Source of the DNA: Cricetomys ansorgei
Taxonomy: Eukaryota > Chordata > Mammalia > Rodentia > Nesomyidae
NCBI GenBank assembly: GCA_026225945.1
Contig: JAMJFZ010000879.1
Location: forward strand, 1,366,001 to 1,430,000
Direction: 5' to 3'
Length of the DNA stretch: 64,000 nucleotides
Both the position numbers and the translations under genes were made by a program. The notes below the pieces were generated by a model, which ran no database searches, was not told the origin of the DNA, and saw nothing but the letters and a program-made list of their open reading frames with translations. Positions 1 to 12,284 of this stretch are shown one piece after another; position 1 is the first letter of the stretch; every line of letters starts with the position of its first letter.

Positions 1-1395
1 CAAATTAAACAGACTACTTCATAGGTGTCAATAACAAATGCAAACAGGAAACTGAGACAATCCCACTTGCACAAGGGTGGTTCATTAGGACCAGGAATCC
101 TAATTAAGCAATTATATCCAGAATAAGGGTCAACAAGCAACCCTTTCTGTTCACATACTAGTGCCTAGTATGGTAATCAGGTACCCATAATTTAGGAAAG
201 TAGATATGTTAATTAAATCATAATCTAGTGGCAAGGTGTACTCATCACTTGTGCCTATGTGGGAAGACAGAGGTCCTTGTGTTCAGTGACAAGCTCTAGG
301 GGAACCAGGAATGTTAAACACGTAGGCCTGTTACTTCAAAGGAAGGGATGCATAACTTGCTATGCACCCGGAAGTCTAGGAAAGGAAGTAATAGCCTGGT
401 GACCTTTTACTTTGTCTCTGCAGCTAATGTGGCCTCTGTGACCACATTAGACCCTACCCTGGACTCTTATTAGGAGCTTGCCAATCTATAGAACCCATCT
501 TTGGTGGAGATGTCACATATACTTTACAGAGTTTAGATATAGTCATGTTTTAAGCTTTATTGTGCACACAAGATTGAGTTAATTATCACCAGGAAAGTTG
601 GGTTTTTTTGGTCTTTTTGCCAAATTGTGCCGTGCTTTAATATACCTAAAATAAACTACCTGGAGTCAGACTCCAGAAGTTTGAACTAACACCAGCTACT
701 TAGTCATGTTGAACCAAACTACTTGCTTGCCTCCTATGGATCATTACTCTGATAGCCATGATGGTCACAGAGACCCTCCCATTCCTACATCTTGTATTTA
801 ACACAGTACCAAAACACAGTTCTTAATGTTCAGTGAAACTGGTGGATAAAGGTATGTCCAGAGTTATTTCAAAGGGCCTTGAATCTGTGCCCTTTGCTAT
901 TGCAGGCATAGACACTGGTTCACCAGGTCATGAGACCAGTTGTACAAACCTGCCCAAACATATGGACAGCTCTGTGAACATTGGTCAGCCCCTGTCTTTG
1001 ATCCTGACACTGGAAGTCAATTACAGCACTGGCAGTTATATGTTCAATGTCCTTTGAGACTGGTATAAACCAGGATGAGACAAAAGAAAGAGAGGGTTCC
1101 AAAGCACCTACATTTTCATTTTGCTATACAAATATGTGTTTCGTATTTCATTATTCACTGCTAACATGGCCAAGATTCAGCCTGCACTCACTCTGCCTTA
1201 TAAGTCAGCGCCTTTGTAGTGCTGCCTCGCCTGTGTGGTGAGCCTCCGACTGCACAGCATCCACGACAAAAGCCAAAGACTGATTTTCAAGTCATGATTA
1301 AAGACATGTTGGTGAGTGCATTCTATACACTTCGGTTTTGGAGGTCAGTGTTGAATATGAAGAAAAAGGACTCCATTCTACAGGCAGTGCTAGGT
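1..1395. other. Intronic sequence, nothing recognised
   Basis: Short frames of under 80 codons on both strands overlap each other and have no recognisable content. I see no SINE or DNA-transposon match. Confidence 0.6.
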
Positions 1396-1399
1396 GAAA

Positions 1400-1505
1400 G
1401 GCAGCTTGATGGCGGGTAGATAAGAGATAACAGAGAACAGACAAATGATAGATGGCAAATAGACTATAGATAGTAGGCAGATAGATGGTAAGAGATACAA
1501 CAAGG
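1400..1505 (+). repeat. Degenerate GATA-type simple repeat
   Basis: Imperfect GATA/GATAGATG-like units (agatagatggtaagag and similar) sit directly before a B1-like segment. They look like a decayed tetranucleotide microsatellite. Confidence 0.55.
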
Positions 1506-1549
1506 TGGGGGGGTTAGAGAGAGGGAGCAGACAGAGAGATAGTGAATTT

Positions 1550-1660
1550 TGTGACAGTGTCCTGATATGTCTCCCCGGCTGGTCTGGGATCAGCAACCTT
1601 CTGCCTCTTCCTGCCAAGTGCTGGGATTATAGGCCTTCCGCATGATCACACTTGTCCTCA
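1550..1660 (-). repeat. B1-type SINE fragment
   Basis: The plus strand shows the reverse complement of B1: a ggctggtctgggatc-like segment, then cctgccaagtgctgggatta and a short 5' end. The copy is strongly diverged. Confidence 0.7.
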
Positions 1661-2592
1661 TGCAGTGCATTTAAACTAGGAAAGTGACAAGGACCATGTT
1701 GTTTAGCTCTGACTGCAATTACAAAAATCTCCCCAATTCCTATGATTTCCCATGCGCGACTCAGCACTTACTGAATTTGCTAACCTTTTCTGGTCAGTGC
1801 CATCCTCAACGCTATTTCTTTAAGGACTGTAATAAAGGGGCACAGAAATGACTTTAAATAACCCTCAGACAACAACTGTGCATTGCCAACTGAACTCACA
1901 AAAGAGTGTGCGCAATAAAACAAATAAAACAAATCACACTAAGCCTAGCATCTAAAGATCAAGACGTTATTTTCTCTATGATTTCATAAACTATATAGAA
2001 CAGTGGAAGGAATAGCCTCCTGTTTCTTTTTGTAAGTAATCCACAGGGAGCGAAAGCTGCTAAGTACCTGAAATCTTTGCCTTAACCTCTATAACCTCTC
2101 TCTAAGGACCCTGTGACTGCTCCAGCTAATACTAATGTAAATACAGAGCACTGGCCAGAATCTAAAAACAGAAGCAATAAGCACTCTTAAGTTACTTAGG
2201 TAATTATGTACAATTTAAGTCACGGGAAGGGAGCTGAGGACTTAGAATGGGTAAAAGTGAAAGGTAGTAAAAAAAAAAAAATACTAAAAATAAATCATAA
2301 TGCATCAGAGCTGACTATCTCAGAATTTTACCCAAAATATAGAATAATTCCTCTACACTTCACCCAGCCTTGCCAGAAAATTTCCTCACAAGCTTTCTTC
2401 CCCTTTTGAAACGCATGAAGACTCTCACAAATTTACGTGCTCCATTTACATTCTTACTTTGGGAGCAGCTATGATCTGCCAATGTTTCATCTCAGAGAAA
2501 ACTCCCTGTCCCTAAGAAGCTCCAGGTTAAAAGCTAACTTAGAAAAAGAATGAGTCATTTCAGTGCTCTGAAAATTAAAAATTAAACCCTGC

Positions 2593-2973
2593 AAAGAAGA
2601 AGAAGGAGGAGGAGGAGGAGGAGGAGGAGGAGGAGGAGGAGAAGAAGAGAAGAAGAAGAGGAAGAGAGGAAGAAGGAGAAGGAGAAGAAGAAGGAGAAGA
2701 AGAAGGAGAGGAAGAGGAGAAGGAGGAGGAGGAGGAGGAGGAGGAGGAGGAGGAGGAGGAGGAGGAGGAGGAGGAGGAGGAGGAGGAGAAGAAGAAAAAG
2801 AAGAAGAAGAAGAAGAAGAAGAAGAAGAAGAAGAAGAAGAAGAAGAAGAAGAGAAGGAGAAGAAGAAGAAGGAGGAAGAAGAAGAGGAAGAAGAAGGAGG
2901 AGAGGAGGAAGAGAAGAAGAAGAAGAAGAAGAGAAGAAGAAGAAGAAGAGGAGGAGAAGAAGAAGAAGAAAAA
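2593..2973 (+). repeat. Uninterrupted purine tract, (GAA)n/(GGA)n mix
   Basis: All 381 bases are A or G on the plus strand, made of blocks of GGA, GAA and mixed AAG/GAG triplets. The longest pure GGA block lies at about 2720-2788 and the longest GAA block at about 2800-2850. The Ser/Phe/Leu open frame on the other strand is only a translation of this tract. In the Ppp3ca transcript it appears as a TTC/TCC polypyrimidine run. Confidence 0.98.
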
Positions 2974-2979
2974 CGACTT

Positions 2980-5145
2980 GGCTAACATTTACAGGTATCC
3001 TGAAATATGTGTTTGCTGTGCTTCATGTCACCCGCATTAACATAGCTATCAATATCACTCAATTAGTTATCTTACTCTTGGCTAGGACCAAATACCTGCC
3101 AAAAAGAAACAGAAAGGAAGAAGGAATTATTCTGGTCCCCAGTTTGTAGAGGCACACTTGGAATTTTGATGTTAAGAAAAGCTTTTGGTTTAACTGACTG
3201 GTCACTAGAGGTGCGTGTTCCCACCCCAGCTGTGGTAGAGTTGTTAAGGAGTTGGATTTAGAATGCTTGATGCAGGTGGCTATAATCTGATTGGGTGCAG
3301 TCGTTCTGGTACCTGTAGCTTGTCTTTGGGATTGTGTGCCCAGTGGGTTTATGGGAACTTTTGGCTTAGGACATAAGAGGTCTGAAGCCCTGAGAGTCAG
3401 GGTCATTGGTTGGGCTGCTGTTCTTACTTAGTATGAGAACAAAAGTTGGAGAGATTCGAGCTTAGGACAGCCTAAAAAGTGGCTGTGAAGATTTCTACCT
3501 TTCTCTCTTTCTGTATGAAGGCCGTTTGTAAAAATGGTGAAGATTTTCTATCTTTCCTTTCTCCTTCCCTAAATTGAGGGTAAAAGACTGTAGCATACTG
3601 CTACACCAGTTTAAGAAGATGTAGTGTCCATCACAGTGGGAAAGGTACATGATGGGAACATGAGATGACTGGCCACAGAGCTGAGAAGCAGAGAGATGCA
3701 TGCTGGTGCTCAGCTGGATTTGTTTGATTCATTTCAGGAAGCCAGCCAAACAGGATGGTGCGACCCACATTCAGAGTGAGTCATCTCCATCTCAGCTACA
3801 CTGTTGTGGACACCCTCTCAGGGACATGCAGAAATGTGTCTCCTAGGTGGTTCAAAGCCAATCAAGTTGACAGAAGGTTATCCATCACATTTAGTGAAGG
3901 GCAGGTACACAGAGCAAAGTCTCTTGCCAAAAGAGCCTGTCTCATTTGTTTATACGACTGCCCCCTCTTTAGCAGGTGCCTAACACTGACAGCATCCAGT
4001 GAGGGCTGTGATTGGCTGGCTGAATAATGAGCAGACGCATGGAGTAACTGCACATGAGCATCTTCTCCTGGAGAAGTTAAGAGTTACAAAGAGACTCCAT
4101 CCAGAGTACTCACAATTTAAAAAATATCACAGGGCCGGTGGAACATGGTGGTGATAGGTTGAAAATGAAACCAAATAATACCAACAAAAATGAAGAAAAC
4201 CACCCTATCCAAAGTACCACTTATTCTCACAATAAGTCCAAGATAATCAGTAAACATACTAGTCACCTCTTTTGCAGGCAAAACTCCTCAGCACCAGTGT
4301 ACCTAATGGCAGATGTTCTGTCATCTGTCACCAACCCTGGCTGCCATACTGAAGTGATCTGTATTCGAATCCCATTTTTCTTACAGCTGTACCCTCCAGC
4401 AAGCTCTGAACCTCATTGAGTCTCAGCTACCTCAGCAGCGAAGTGAGGTATGGCTTTCCCTTGTTTCTTCTTCCCTCACGTGTCTTAAGAACCCAGATGA
4501 ATATCTGGCGTACATGTGGTATTAAATTAATTACCAAATTGCAGGGCTCATAGGTACCCTCAATCTGACCAGTTCTCTGTGACCAAATCTCCTCATACTA
4601 TGTTTCCCATTTTCAATTGCCTTTAACATCTCGAAAGGGGCTCTACGCTGCTTTCCCCTGATTTCAGGTGTTTTCTGAGCACATGCCCTTTTATGAGTCT
4701 TTGGAGGTTCAGACCTATTTCTGTGAAATCGCTTGATTCACTCATGGAGGAGGGTGGTGCACATGTGCAAATTTAATCTTTCGATCAGGACAGTAAATCA
4801 CACTAGAAGTTAATTTGCCTTCTCATTCCCCAGAGACATATTCGAGAAAATTCTGTGAGCTCTCTTTTCTAACAACCACACCAATACTTTAATACATTTT
4901 ATAATGACTCTGTAAAACAAAGCTTATGTAATTTCAATACCTCTTCATTTCTACAGTTTGGACCAACGAGATCAAGTCACCATACTGGCACAGTATATTT
5001 ATTTACTCTAAAAAATAACTGGCTGAGCTTTTTAAACTCCGAGTTCTTAGGTTTATGATAATCTATACAGACATTAAGCTCTACAAATACACCTCTTTCC
5101 CCGCGTGCCTGTCTACCACCTTTGTGTCTTAGGGTAGGAGTGGCC
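2980..5145. other. Intronic sequence, nothing recognised
   Basis: Unique-looking sequence with open frames of up to 115 codons (3059-3406, minus) that show no domain. No repeat was assigned. Confidence 0.55.
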
Positions 5146-5149
5146 ATTC

Positions 5150-5530
5150 AGCCAGTGTACCAGTGGTGTTCATGTGTGTGCACGCGCACGCGTGTGTGTA
5201 CGCATGCGTGCGTGTACTCATGATCATATATGTTCAGGTACATAGGCATGTGTGCATGTGTGTGTAGAGCTCTGAAGGAAACCTTGGGTGTCATTTCTCA
5301 GATGTCACCTCACTCTTTGTTGAGGTGGGTCTCTCAATGGCCTGGAATGGACATAGGTGGTGAAGGGGCCCCACAGATTCTCTTGTCTATGCCTCCCCAG
5401 ACTGGAACTACAAACAGACACCACTTTTCCCAGCCTCGTTTACCCAGGTTTGGGGAGTCGACTCAGGTCCTCATGCATACAAAGGAAGCACTTTACCAAC
5501 TGGGAGATATATCTTTCCCACTCCAGCATT
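5150..5530 (-). repeat. B4-type SINE with internal TG/CG-rich head
   Basis: On the plus strand an imperfect TG/CG run (about 5173-5270) is followed by the reverse complement of a B4 element. Matches include cttgggtgtcatttctcag, ggtctctcaatggcctgga, tctatgcctccccag and, at the end, actcaggtcctcatgc with ccaactgggagatatatct. The last part is the ID-like 5' end. Confidence 0.75.
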
Positions 5531-5789
5531 GTTCATACATGCCCATCTATGCTCTAGACAAGACAGTGGTGCCAGGATATGCTTAGACAGAAATAACAAC
5601 TCGAACGCAAACACTGGCTCAGCTGGTGTTCTTCTAAGAGTATGTTTAAATAGTAGCTGGATGGCTTTCCATACAAACAACTTTAAGTTTGTCAATCAGA
5701 ACTTCTGTTTTCTTAAGTAGTTAAATGCATAACTATGCACAATGAGAACATTAATGCCAGTAACATTTATTGATGAGACTGTAAAACAA

Positions 5790-5945
5790 AAGCCCACAGA
5801 AGTATTCTACTAGTGCCATTCTTGTTTTAGAGGAAACCTTATCAGGCAGATAGGGTATGGAGATGGTAAGCTGCTTAAGTAACAGAACAGCAGATCCAGG
5901 ATTTGAACCTAGACCAGCCTATCTACAAAGCAGCAGCTCTTTTTA
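5790..5945 (-). repeat. MIR fragment
   Basis: Segments aggaaaccttatcaggcag, taagtaacagaacagcag and ccaggatttgaacctagac match the reverse complement of MIR, an ancient tRNA-derived mammalian SINE. Confidence 0.65.
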
Positions 5946-6756
5946 CCATCCTTCAACTTCCTAGTAACTAGAAGTAACTGGAACAATACAGTTAAACAAA
6001 CAATTAAATAATTAAAACAAAACAATTAAAGGACAAGAGTAGGATGAAGTATGTCATGTTAGGTAGGAGTTAATGCAACCGATTTCTACGCCAGGTTAGA
6101 TGCTACCAGCCAATAGCCGTGCAATATCACCCAACTCAGTTTCTCTCATTGGTGTATGCTCCAAGTCTGTCTCTTCTTGGTCTTTGCTTACAGGCACGGA
6201 GGATCTTATTCTGTTACCCAGGGCTTCTCTATTTTAATTTAAAGATTTGTATAATATTTTGATTTTATAAAAGGGACTTGGGCTTTTAATAACTACCTTA
6301 GAAATGATCTAATCCAATGACATTTACATGCTCAAGTTTGCTGTTCAGTGACTCCCACCAACATATGATTTGATCATTAAGATCGGCTTCTTCAGTATTG
6401 CCTGTTTATTACTAGCTCTTTTAAAACATGAGCCTAAAAGCTGTATTTTCAAGGAATAAAGCAATCAAACCATCCAGTAGAACAAACTTCTCCACTAACA
6501 TTTCACAAAACTAATTGCCACTGGGGAATATTTTACCAAAGAGGAAACACTGGAGGTCTGGTTTTTGCTTTATGTTTTAAAGGGGAATTTAAGCAATTTT
6601 GTACTTATGTGTTTGTTTAATCTGACAAATCTTTCCTAAATCATATTTAGTTTGGGCATATTTCTTCCCAAAAATGTATTAAAGCCTATTCAGTCTTATG
6701 AGTATGTGTTTTAAGACAAGAAGAATATAAAGTATATGAATGTAAACCTTAACATA

Positions 6757-6802
<46 letters not shown>

Positions 6803-6808
6803 TACACG
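6757..6808 (+). repeat. (TG)n microsatellite with CGCGCG block
   Basis: A TG run ends in alternating gcgcgcgcgc and then cacgtatata. All of it is alternating purine-pyrimidine. Confidence 0.95.
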
Positions 6809-6989
6809 TATATAGGTACCAGTACATGTGTACTTCTTGATATAAAATAATACAAAAGGATATGAATTCAAAGTATGGGTAAGAGGACACCTGCAGTTAA
6901 AAGAGAGCAGCAAGCAGGGTAAGGGAACAATTCTTAGAGCAATGGTGCAGAAGCCCACACTCATACAGAGCTCACTCTGTGCTTCAAAA

Positions 6990-7135
6990 GCTACTTCCAT
7001 TGTAACTCACTGAACCCTGACCATGTGCTCTGAGGTGGACATTGAGAGACAGAGAGTCCACTATAAACAGTCCCAAGTGGAAAGTGACAAAGCTGTGATT
7101 TGATCAAGGTTCTGGGACTCTGGGCCATGAAGCCA
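6990..7135 (-). repeat. Possible MIR fragment
   Basis: The order of weakly matching blocks (accatgtgctctgagg, gtggaaagtgacaaagctg, tgatttgatcaaggttctg) resembles an antisense MIR. Divergence is high, so this is tentative. Confidence 0.4.
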
Positions 7136-7617
7136 GGATGGGCTGTGCTTTGTGAAATTCGGAGAGGAGAGCCAGAGGCCAAGGGCAGGTCAAGTCTTGA
7201 AAAGAATGCAAAGATCTCAGACGATTTATAACAGCAGAAGAGAAGATGTGTGTGCCTGAGAGAAAATAAAGCAAAGAACTTCTGGGAGCCAGGATGTCAT
7301 CATTCATGTTTTAAAAGGTGCCAATATCCAAAGGGACCTTGACTTCTGAGAAATAAGAAACCATGAACAGAGAGGGCACGAACCTGTGCTAAGTCTCAGG
7401 GGACAATGACAAGTTCTAGATGAATAAAATCAAATAAAGAGAAGGTTTGACAAGAAATACATCCCTGTACCTTGTTAATCTTTTTCCTTCATTGAGAAAG
7501 TAGGGGCATGGCCAGAGAAAGTGAGTTGCTCAGAGGTTATTTTGCCTGGCTAGTGGGGGGGTCAGCAGTCTTTGCACTATGCTACATGAGTTGGGGTTTT
7601 AAAATCCTTAATGTTCC

Positions 7618-7740
7618 GTGTGTGTGTGTGTGTGTGTGTGTCTGTGTGTGTGTGTATACACATACACATGTGTGTGTGAGTATAAAAGAGACAAACACAC
7701 ACACACACACACACACACTCACACACTCACACACACATGC
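7618..7740 (+). repeat. Paired (TG)n and (CA)n microsatellites
   Basis: A TG block (about 7618-7680) and a CA block (about 7694-7737) are separated by about 15 nt. The two arms are complementary and could form a hairpin in single-stranded DNA or RNA. Confidence 0.95.
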
Positions 7741-7749
7741 TGATTGATG

Positions 7750-9585
7750 GATTTATTCAGTAGACAGGAACTGTACACAGCGATCTAAAATGTTAGTTGA
7801 ACGTGTTCTAAATGCCCAATGAAAAAGCAGCAGCTAGACAGAAGCCAAAACTCTTTGGCACATGACACACCTATTTTTAAGGTGAGAGGGAAGAAACTTA
7901 ACAAGGGGTGGGGCCAAATGGAATTTGCTCTTAAGGTACAAATATACTGTGTGGGCCAACTCTCCCACACAGAAGGAAGTGTAAACTCAGGAAGCTTAAG
8001 CATTCTATTTTGTTCCACTCTCCACAGGAAAAAGGGAATGGTCATTTGTGGTAGACTCCCATGAGCGCTGTGTGGTCTGGCACATAACCTCACTTTCTCA
8101 AGGCTGAAGCCATTTAAAGGTAACTGCAGGGGAAGGAGAGGGCACCTTTCCCAGCAGTGAATTAGGGATACCACAGCCTGGACAAACATCACGCCTCTTC
8201 GCTCCTGAGCTCTGTCCTGTTGCCAAGAGTGATATAAGAAGCAAAAGAAAGCTTCCAGGTCAAATGCAGAATGAGAAGACCCTTACGGGATTACTTTATT
8301 TAAAGAATACTGCAGCAGAGAGAGTTAATACTCACAGGCGAGGTGAGAACAGAAAACCTCAGCTCTCTCACTGAAGAATCCCTGCTCGCGTGTATTAAAT
8401 GTGCGCGTGTGTACTGGATTGTGCAACCAATAGAAATAAAATGGCAGAAGTAGCATTAACGTGCTGCACAAGTAAACCATCAAAGTGCTCCATTGCTGCT
8501 GAGAAGAAAGTCGATGACGAAAGGGTGGGGGTTGGGTGCAGTGCAAGAGAATGCTGGGCTCTGGACCCAGCTCAACCGAGCTCAGAGCCCCAGCTCAGTC
8601 CCAGCTGTTCCTAATGCTGCTAGGCCACTGTTAAGCCACTCTGCTAAGCTTCCTGACCAGGAAAGCAGGGAGACCCTAAGTCTCTTACAGGACTTCGGTC
8701 AGTAAAAGGAACTGACTGCGCACAGCAGGAAAAGAATCAGAGCGAAAATCCAATGCTTAGAGGCCAAAGTGTCGGCCTTAGGGACATCCATGTGATAGAT
8801 ACAGTGGTAACGGAACTGTCCACTACATGTCTTTCTATTGCCACTATGCCAGGACTACAACTCCCATCCCCCCAAACCACAGTGCCGCGTGGGAAACATG
8901 TGACAGAGCATCTGTAGCGATGGGACATATTAACACCTTTTACTTAAAATTAATATGCTTTCTTCTCACTGTGCCTTTTTTCTATAGTCATAATAAAATA
9001 ATTCGAATTAAAAAGAAGATAATTGAATTATTTATATGAGAAGAATGTAAACGGTTTTTCTTCTAAAAAATTTTTTCTAGTGAAACAGACCTATATTTTT
9101 TAAAGAAAAAATATGAAATAATGTAAATTGTGTTGATGACAGTTGAGAGTCTGGATACTGAAGAACTCACGAAAGTAACTCCAGTGACCATGAAAGGTTC
9201 TAGAGGCCAGGGCACAGGGGAAACCTTGGCAAGGGAGGGACGTGAGTCACTCAGTAAGGAGAGTGGAGGCTATCTCCCACTCTGTGCAGAGGAGGCTTAA
9301 ATGGTGGCAGGAGGAAGTCCTGGCTAGCCTGAAGGAGCTTCTCATCAAGACCAAAATGCCACTTCAAAGACATGCGGTAAATACCCCGAAAGACACTCAA
9401 ACCATCAAAGCTGAAGCAGGCTTTGCCCTCATGATGCTAATCTCCCCTGAACTACAGACAGGAAATGGTAGAGTGGTACACCCCTCAGGATCCCTGATTC
9501 ACAGTCCTGGCCTCTGTATGTGAGCATGTTAAATGGGATTTGCATAGACATTATTTTTTTTTCATTTGTCTTTCCTCCAAGACTC
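7750..9585. other. Intronic sequence, nothing recognised
   Basis: It includes a 135-codon minus-strand frame (7785-8192) with no recognisable domain, and an AT-rich stretch near 8990-9130. Confidence 0.55.
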
Positions 9586-9590
9586 AGAGA

Positions 9591-9690
9591 AAGGTTGTCT
9601 GTCTTTCTTTCCTTCTTTCTTTCTTGCTTTCTCTCCTTCTCTTGCTTTTCTTTCTCTCCTTCTTTCTTCCCTTTCTCTTTTTCTTCCTTA
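9591..9690 (+). repeat. Pyrimidine-rich (CTTT/CCTT)n tract
   Basis: An almost pure C/T run of about 100 nt consists of tttctttccttc-type units with a few G interruptions. Confidence 0.9.
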
Positions 9691-9859
9691 CACAATAGCA
9701 ACAAAATCCTAAATGAAACAACCATACCTCAACTTGAAACCAAAATAAATGCCAAGCAACTCATAAGTGAATTAGATGGGTAGAATTCAGGTTCTCACAG
9801 ATAAAACCCAACAGATAAAGACTGTGTTTTCCAGCATAAGCTATTTTAATAGGTATAGT

Positions 9860-9950
9860 ACCTCCCACACCTATTCTGAACGCTGAGGGAGGAGGATTTT
9901 GAATTTAGGATCAGGCTGGCGTACATAGTGAGCTCCAGGTTAACAGGCAG
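9860..9950 (+). repeat. B1-type SINE fragment
   Basis: Segments cacacctattctgaacgctg, aggatcaggctggcgtacat and agtgagctccaggttaac follow the B1 order on the plus strand. The copy is truncated. Confidence 0.65.
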
Positions 9951-9959
9951 GTGCAGGGG

Positions 9960-12090
9960 TGCATGTTCAGCGACGTGTTAGGCTCAAAACGCTGTTTGAC
10001 TCCAAAGCCACTGGTCTACCACTTACAACAGTACATAGATGGGAGAATACAGACTATAACCTTAAAAACAAACAAACAAATAAAACACCCTCAAACATGG
10101 TATTAAGTACTCGCTTGGTTCAGAGTGACTTTGCCCACAGACATTCATGGTTTATTTGACAGTTGTATGGTGAAGACTCCCTAGCATTAGTTGGCTGATT
10201 AATTCAAAACAAAATAGAAACAACCACCAAAAAAGTACTCTTCACATTTAAAACTACTATTTAAAATCATGGTGATTACTGGTCCTTAAATTATTTTATT
10301 TTATCTGTCAAATATAAAGAATATCACCCAGTGACTTTTTCAAGTCAGGCTGTGCTTAATTTCTTGTGGACACATCTGGCTCCCTAGTCCTTTGATCAAC
10401 TGAAATGTTTATTTCGCTCCAACCCTTTCTGTCTTTCTCTCCATCATTCCATACTGGACCTTTACCTGTGAGTAACCCTCCAGATCTACTCCAGTCTACC
10501 CAAACAAAGGCCATGTTTGCACTGTAATTTTATCATTGCCCCTTTTCTAGGAATGAGTATTTGTCATGATAGTGATCTAGTCATCACTAAATCCAACAGA
10601 AAACCCACTTGTCAGGTCTCCTGGTCCTCTCTCATATAACCCGAAGTATCCCTATTGTCCTTTGTAGCCTAAATCTTCATATATAACCACAGATCTATCA
10701 CTGTGGCAAAAATCTCTTCTTACTCTATGAACAAGCACTCTCTGGTCATCCTTAGCTATCAGACAATTATTTATTTGACTTCTAATTAGAGTCTAATGAC
10801 TGCTACTTTGTCTGTGAAACATGAGCATCTTGGTCACCCATACCTTTTAAATAGCTTCATTACTTTTGACCCCTATACATACTTACCCCTAAATATCTTC
10901 ACTTTCCTCTATTATCCCTAAAATTGCTCTCTTGTTAGTTTCATGTGTAGGGCATCTCACATTGCCTCACAGCCAGTTACCTCCCAGTGATGGTCTTTAG
11001 GAAAAACAAAACATAACGAAAACAAGTTTCAGAACCAAATCTAAATTCTATCAATGACCTCACCATGTATCTGAGAAAAGTTCACTAACTTGTCTCTATC
11101 TTACACGCTCTCCCCCAAAATGTACTGCTTGGCTGAAGAAGTTCAGCCGACAGCAGAGTAATTCCTTGCTGAAGTCATCCACCCATTTCCTGGATAGACC
11201 ACAGAACCCCAAATAGAAACTCGATATAGAAGAAGACAAGTGTACCAAAGTTAGAGAGCCCACTGGCTCTATCGCCAGGGCTACACCTGATGTTTCTGCC
11301 ATGTACTACAAGATCAGAGGGCAGGACACAGCACGGGCATCATGGTACCTCACAATGGGCTAATAAGAGCCATCAGTCATGAATGAAGGGATGTGCTCAG
11401 CACAGTGCCTATTTCAGGGTAAATGATTCAAAAACGAAAATTATGAAAAGTTTGCACCATTTTTACAAGTCACTGTAAAGTGTTTATCTGTTCCATGTGT
11501 TCCTGTGGATATACAAAAATATACCCAATTAGCATTTTTCATTTGTTAAAATCATTGATATCTGATGCCATAACTGAATTTTGAATGTCTCCCCACATCC
11601 ACTTATGGAAAAATCATTGATTTATATTCTCTAATACAAAATTACTGCAAATACATATGTATAAATCATTATATATATGTATAAATTGTTTACATGAAGA
11701 TACAGTGCAGACAATCACAATCCACACTGGGGACTCAGCACCTTGTATTTATCGATAGAAACGACTACTATTATAAAATGTCCCCAAGTTATGTGTTGCT
11801 GTTGGTCACACGGAGAACATGTGTTAACAGCATGTAACAAACTTTTCCAAATTTGACGTATTATATTGTGGGTGTTGATCAACGGCTGTTGAATGGAAAG
11901 AATTAAGAATCGGAGGAAATATCAAATCATCTGTCCAAAAGTTCTGAGGATATTTTTTAAAAAATCTCCAAAAAGTAATATGTTAAGTTTAGAGAAAACA
12001 ATATACTCCAAATAAGTAAAAGTTTCCATAATTAATTCCGAATTCAAAGCAAAAAAACTAACAAAAAATCTTTTCCTAAATATTTTCTTT
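9960..12090. other. Intronic sequence, nothing recognised
   Basis: AT-rich, with a short (AAAC)n run near 10065-10083. No assigned repeats. Confidence 0.55.
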
Positions 12091-12094
12091 TCTT

Positions 12095-12278
12095 TTTGGG
12101 TTTATGTGTGTATTCTTGTGTTTGGGAACATGCATGCAAGTGTCTATGAAGGCCACGAGAAGCTACCAGAGCCCTTGAAGCAGGAGTTACAGGCAGTTGT
12201 GAGTCACCAGGGCGGGTGCTGGAACCCAACTCTAGTCCTCTGGACAAACAGAAAGCCCTCTTAAGTACTGAGCTGTGT
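12095..12278 (-). repeat. B2-family SINE
   Basis: The reverse complement of B2 is readable: ggagttacaggcagttgtga, ccagggcgggtgctggaacc, tagtcctctggacaaacag and cttaagtactgagctgtgta at the 5' end. Confidence 0.85.
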
Positions 12279-12284
12279 ACAAAA

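Noticed and set aside
2575..2988. 137-codon Ser/Phe/Leu-rich open frame on the minus strand
   Set aside because: It is only the translation of the pure purine tract.
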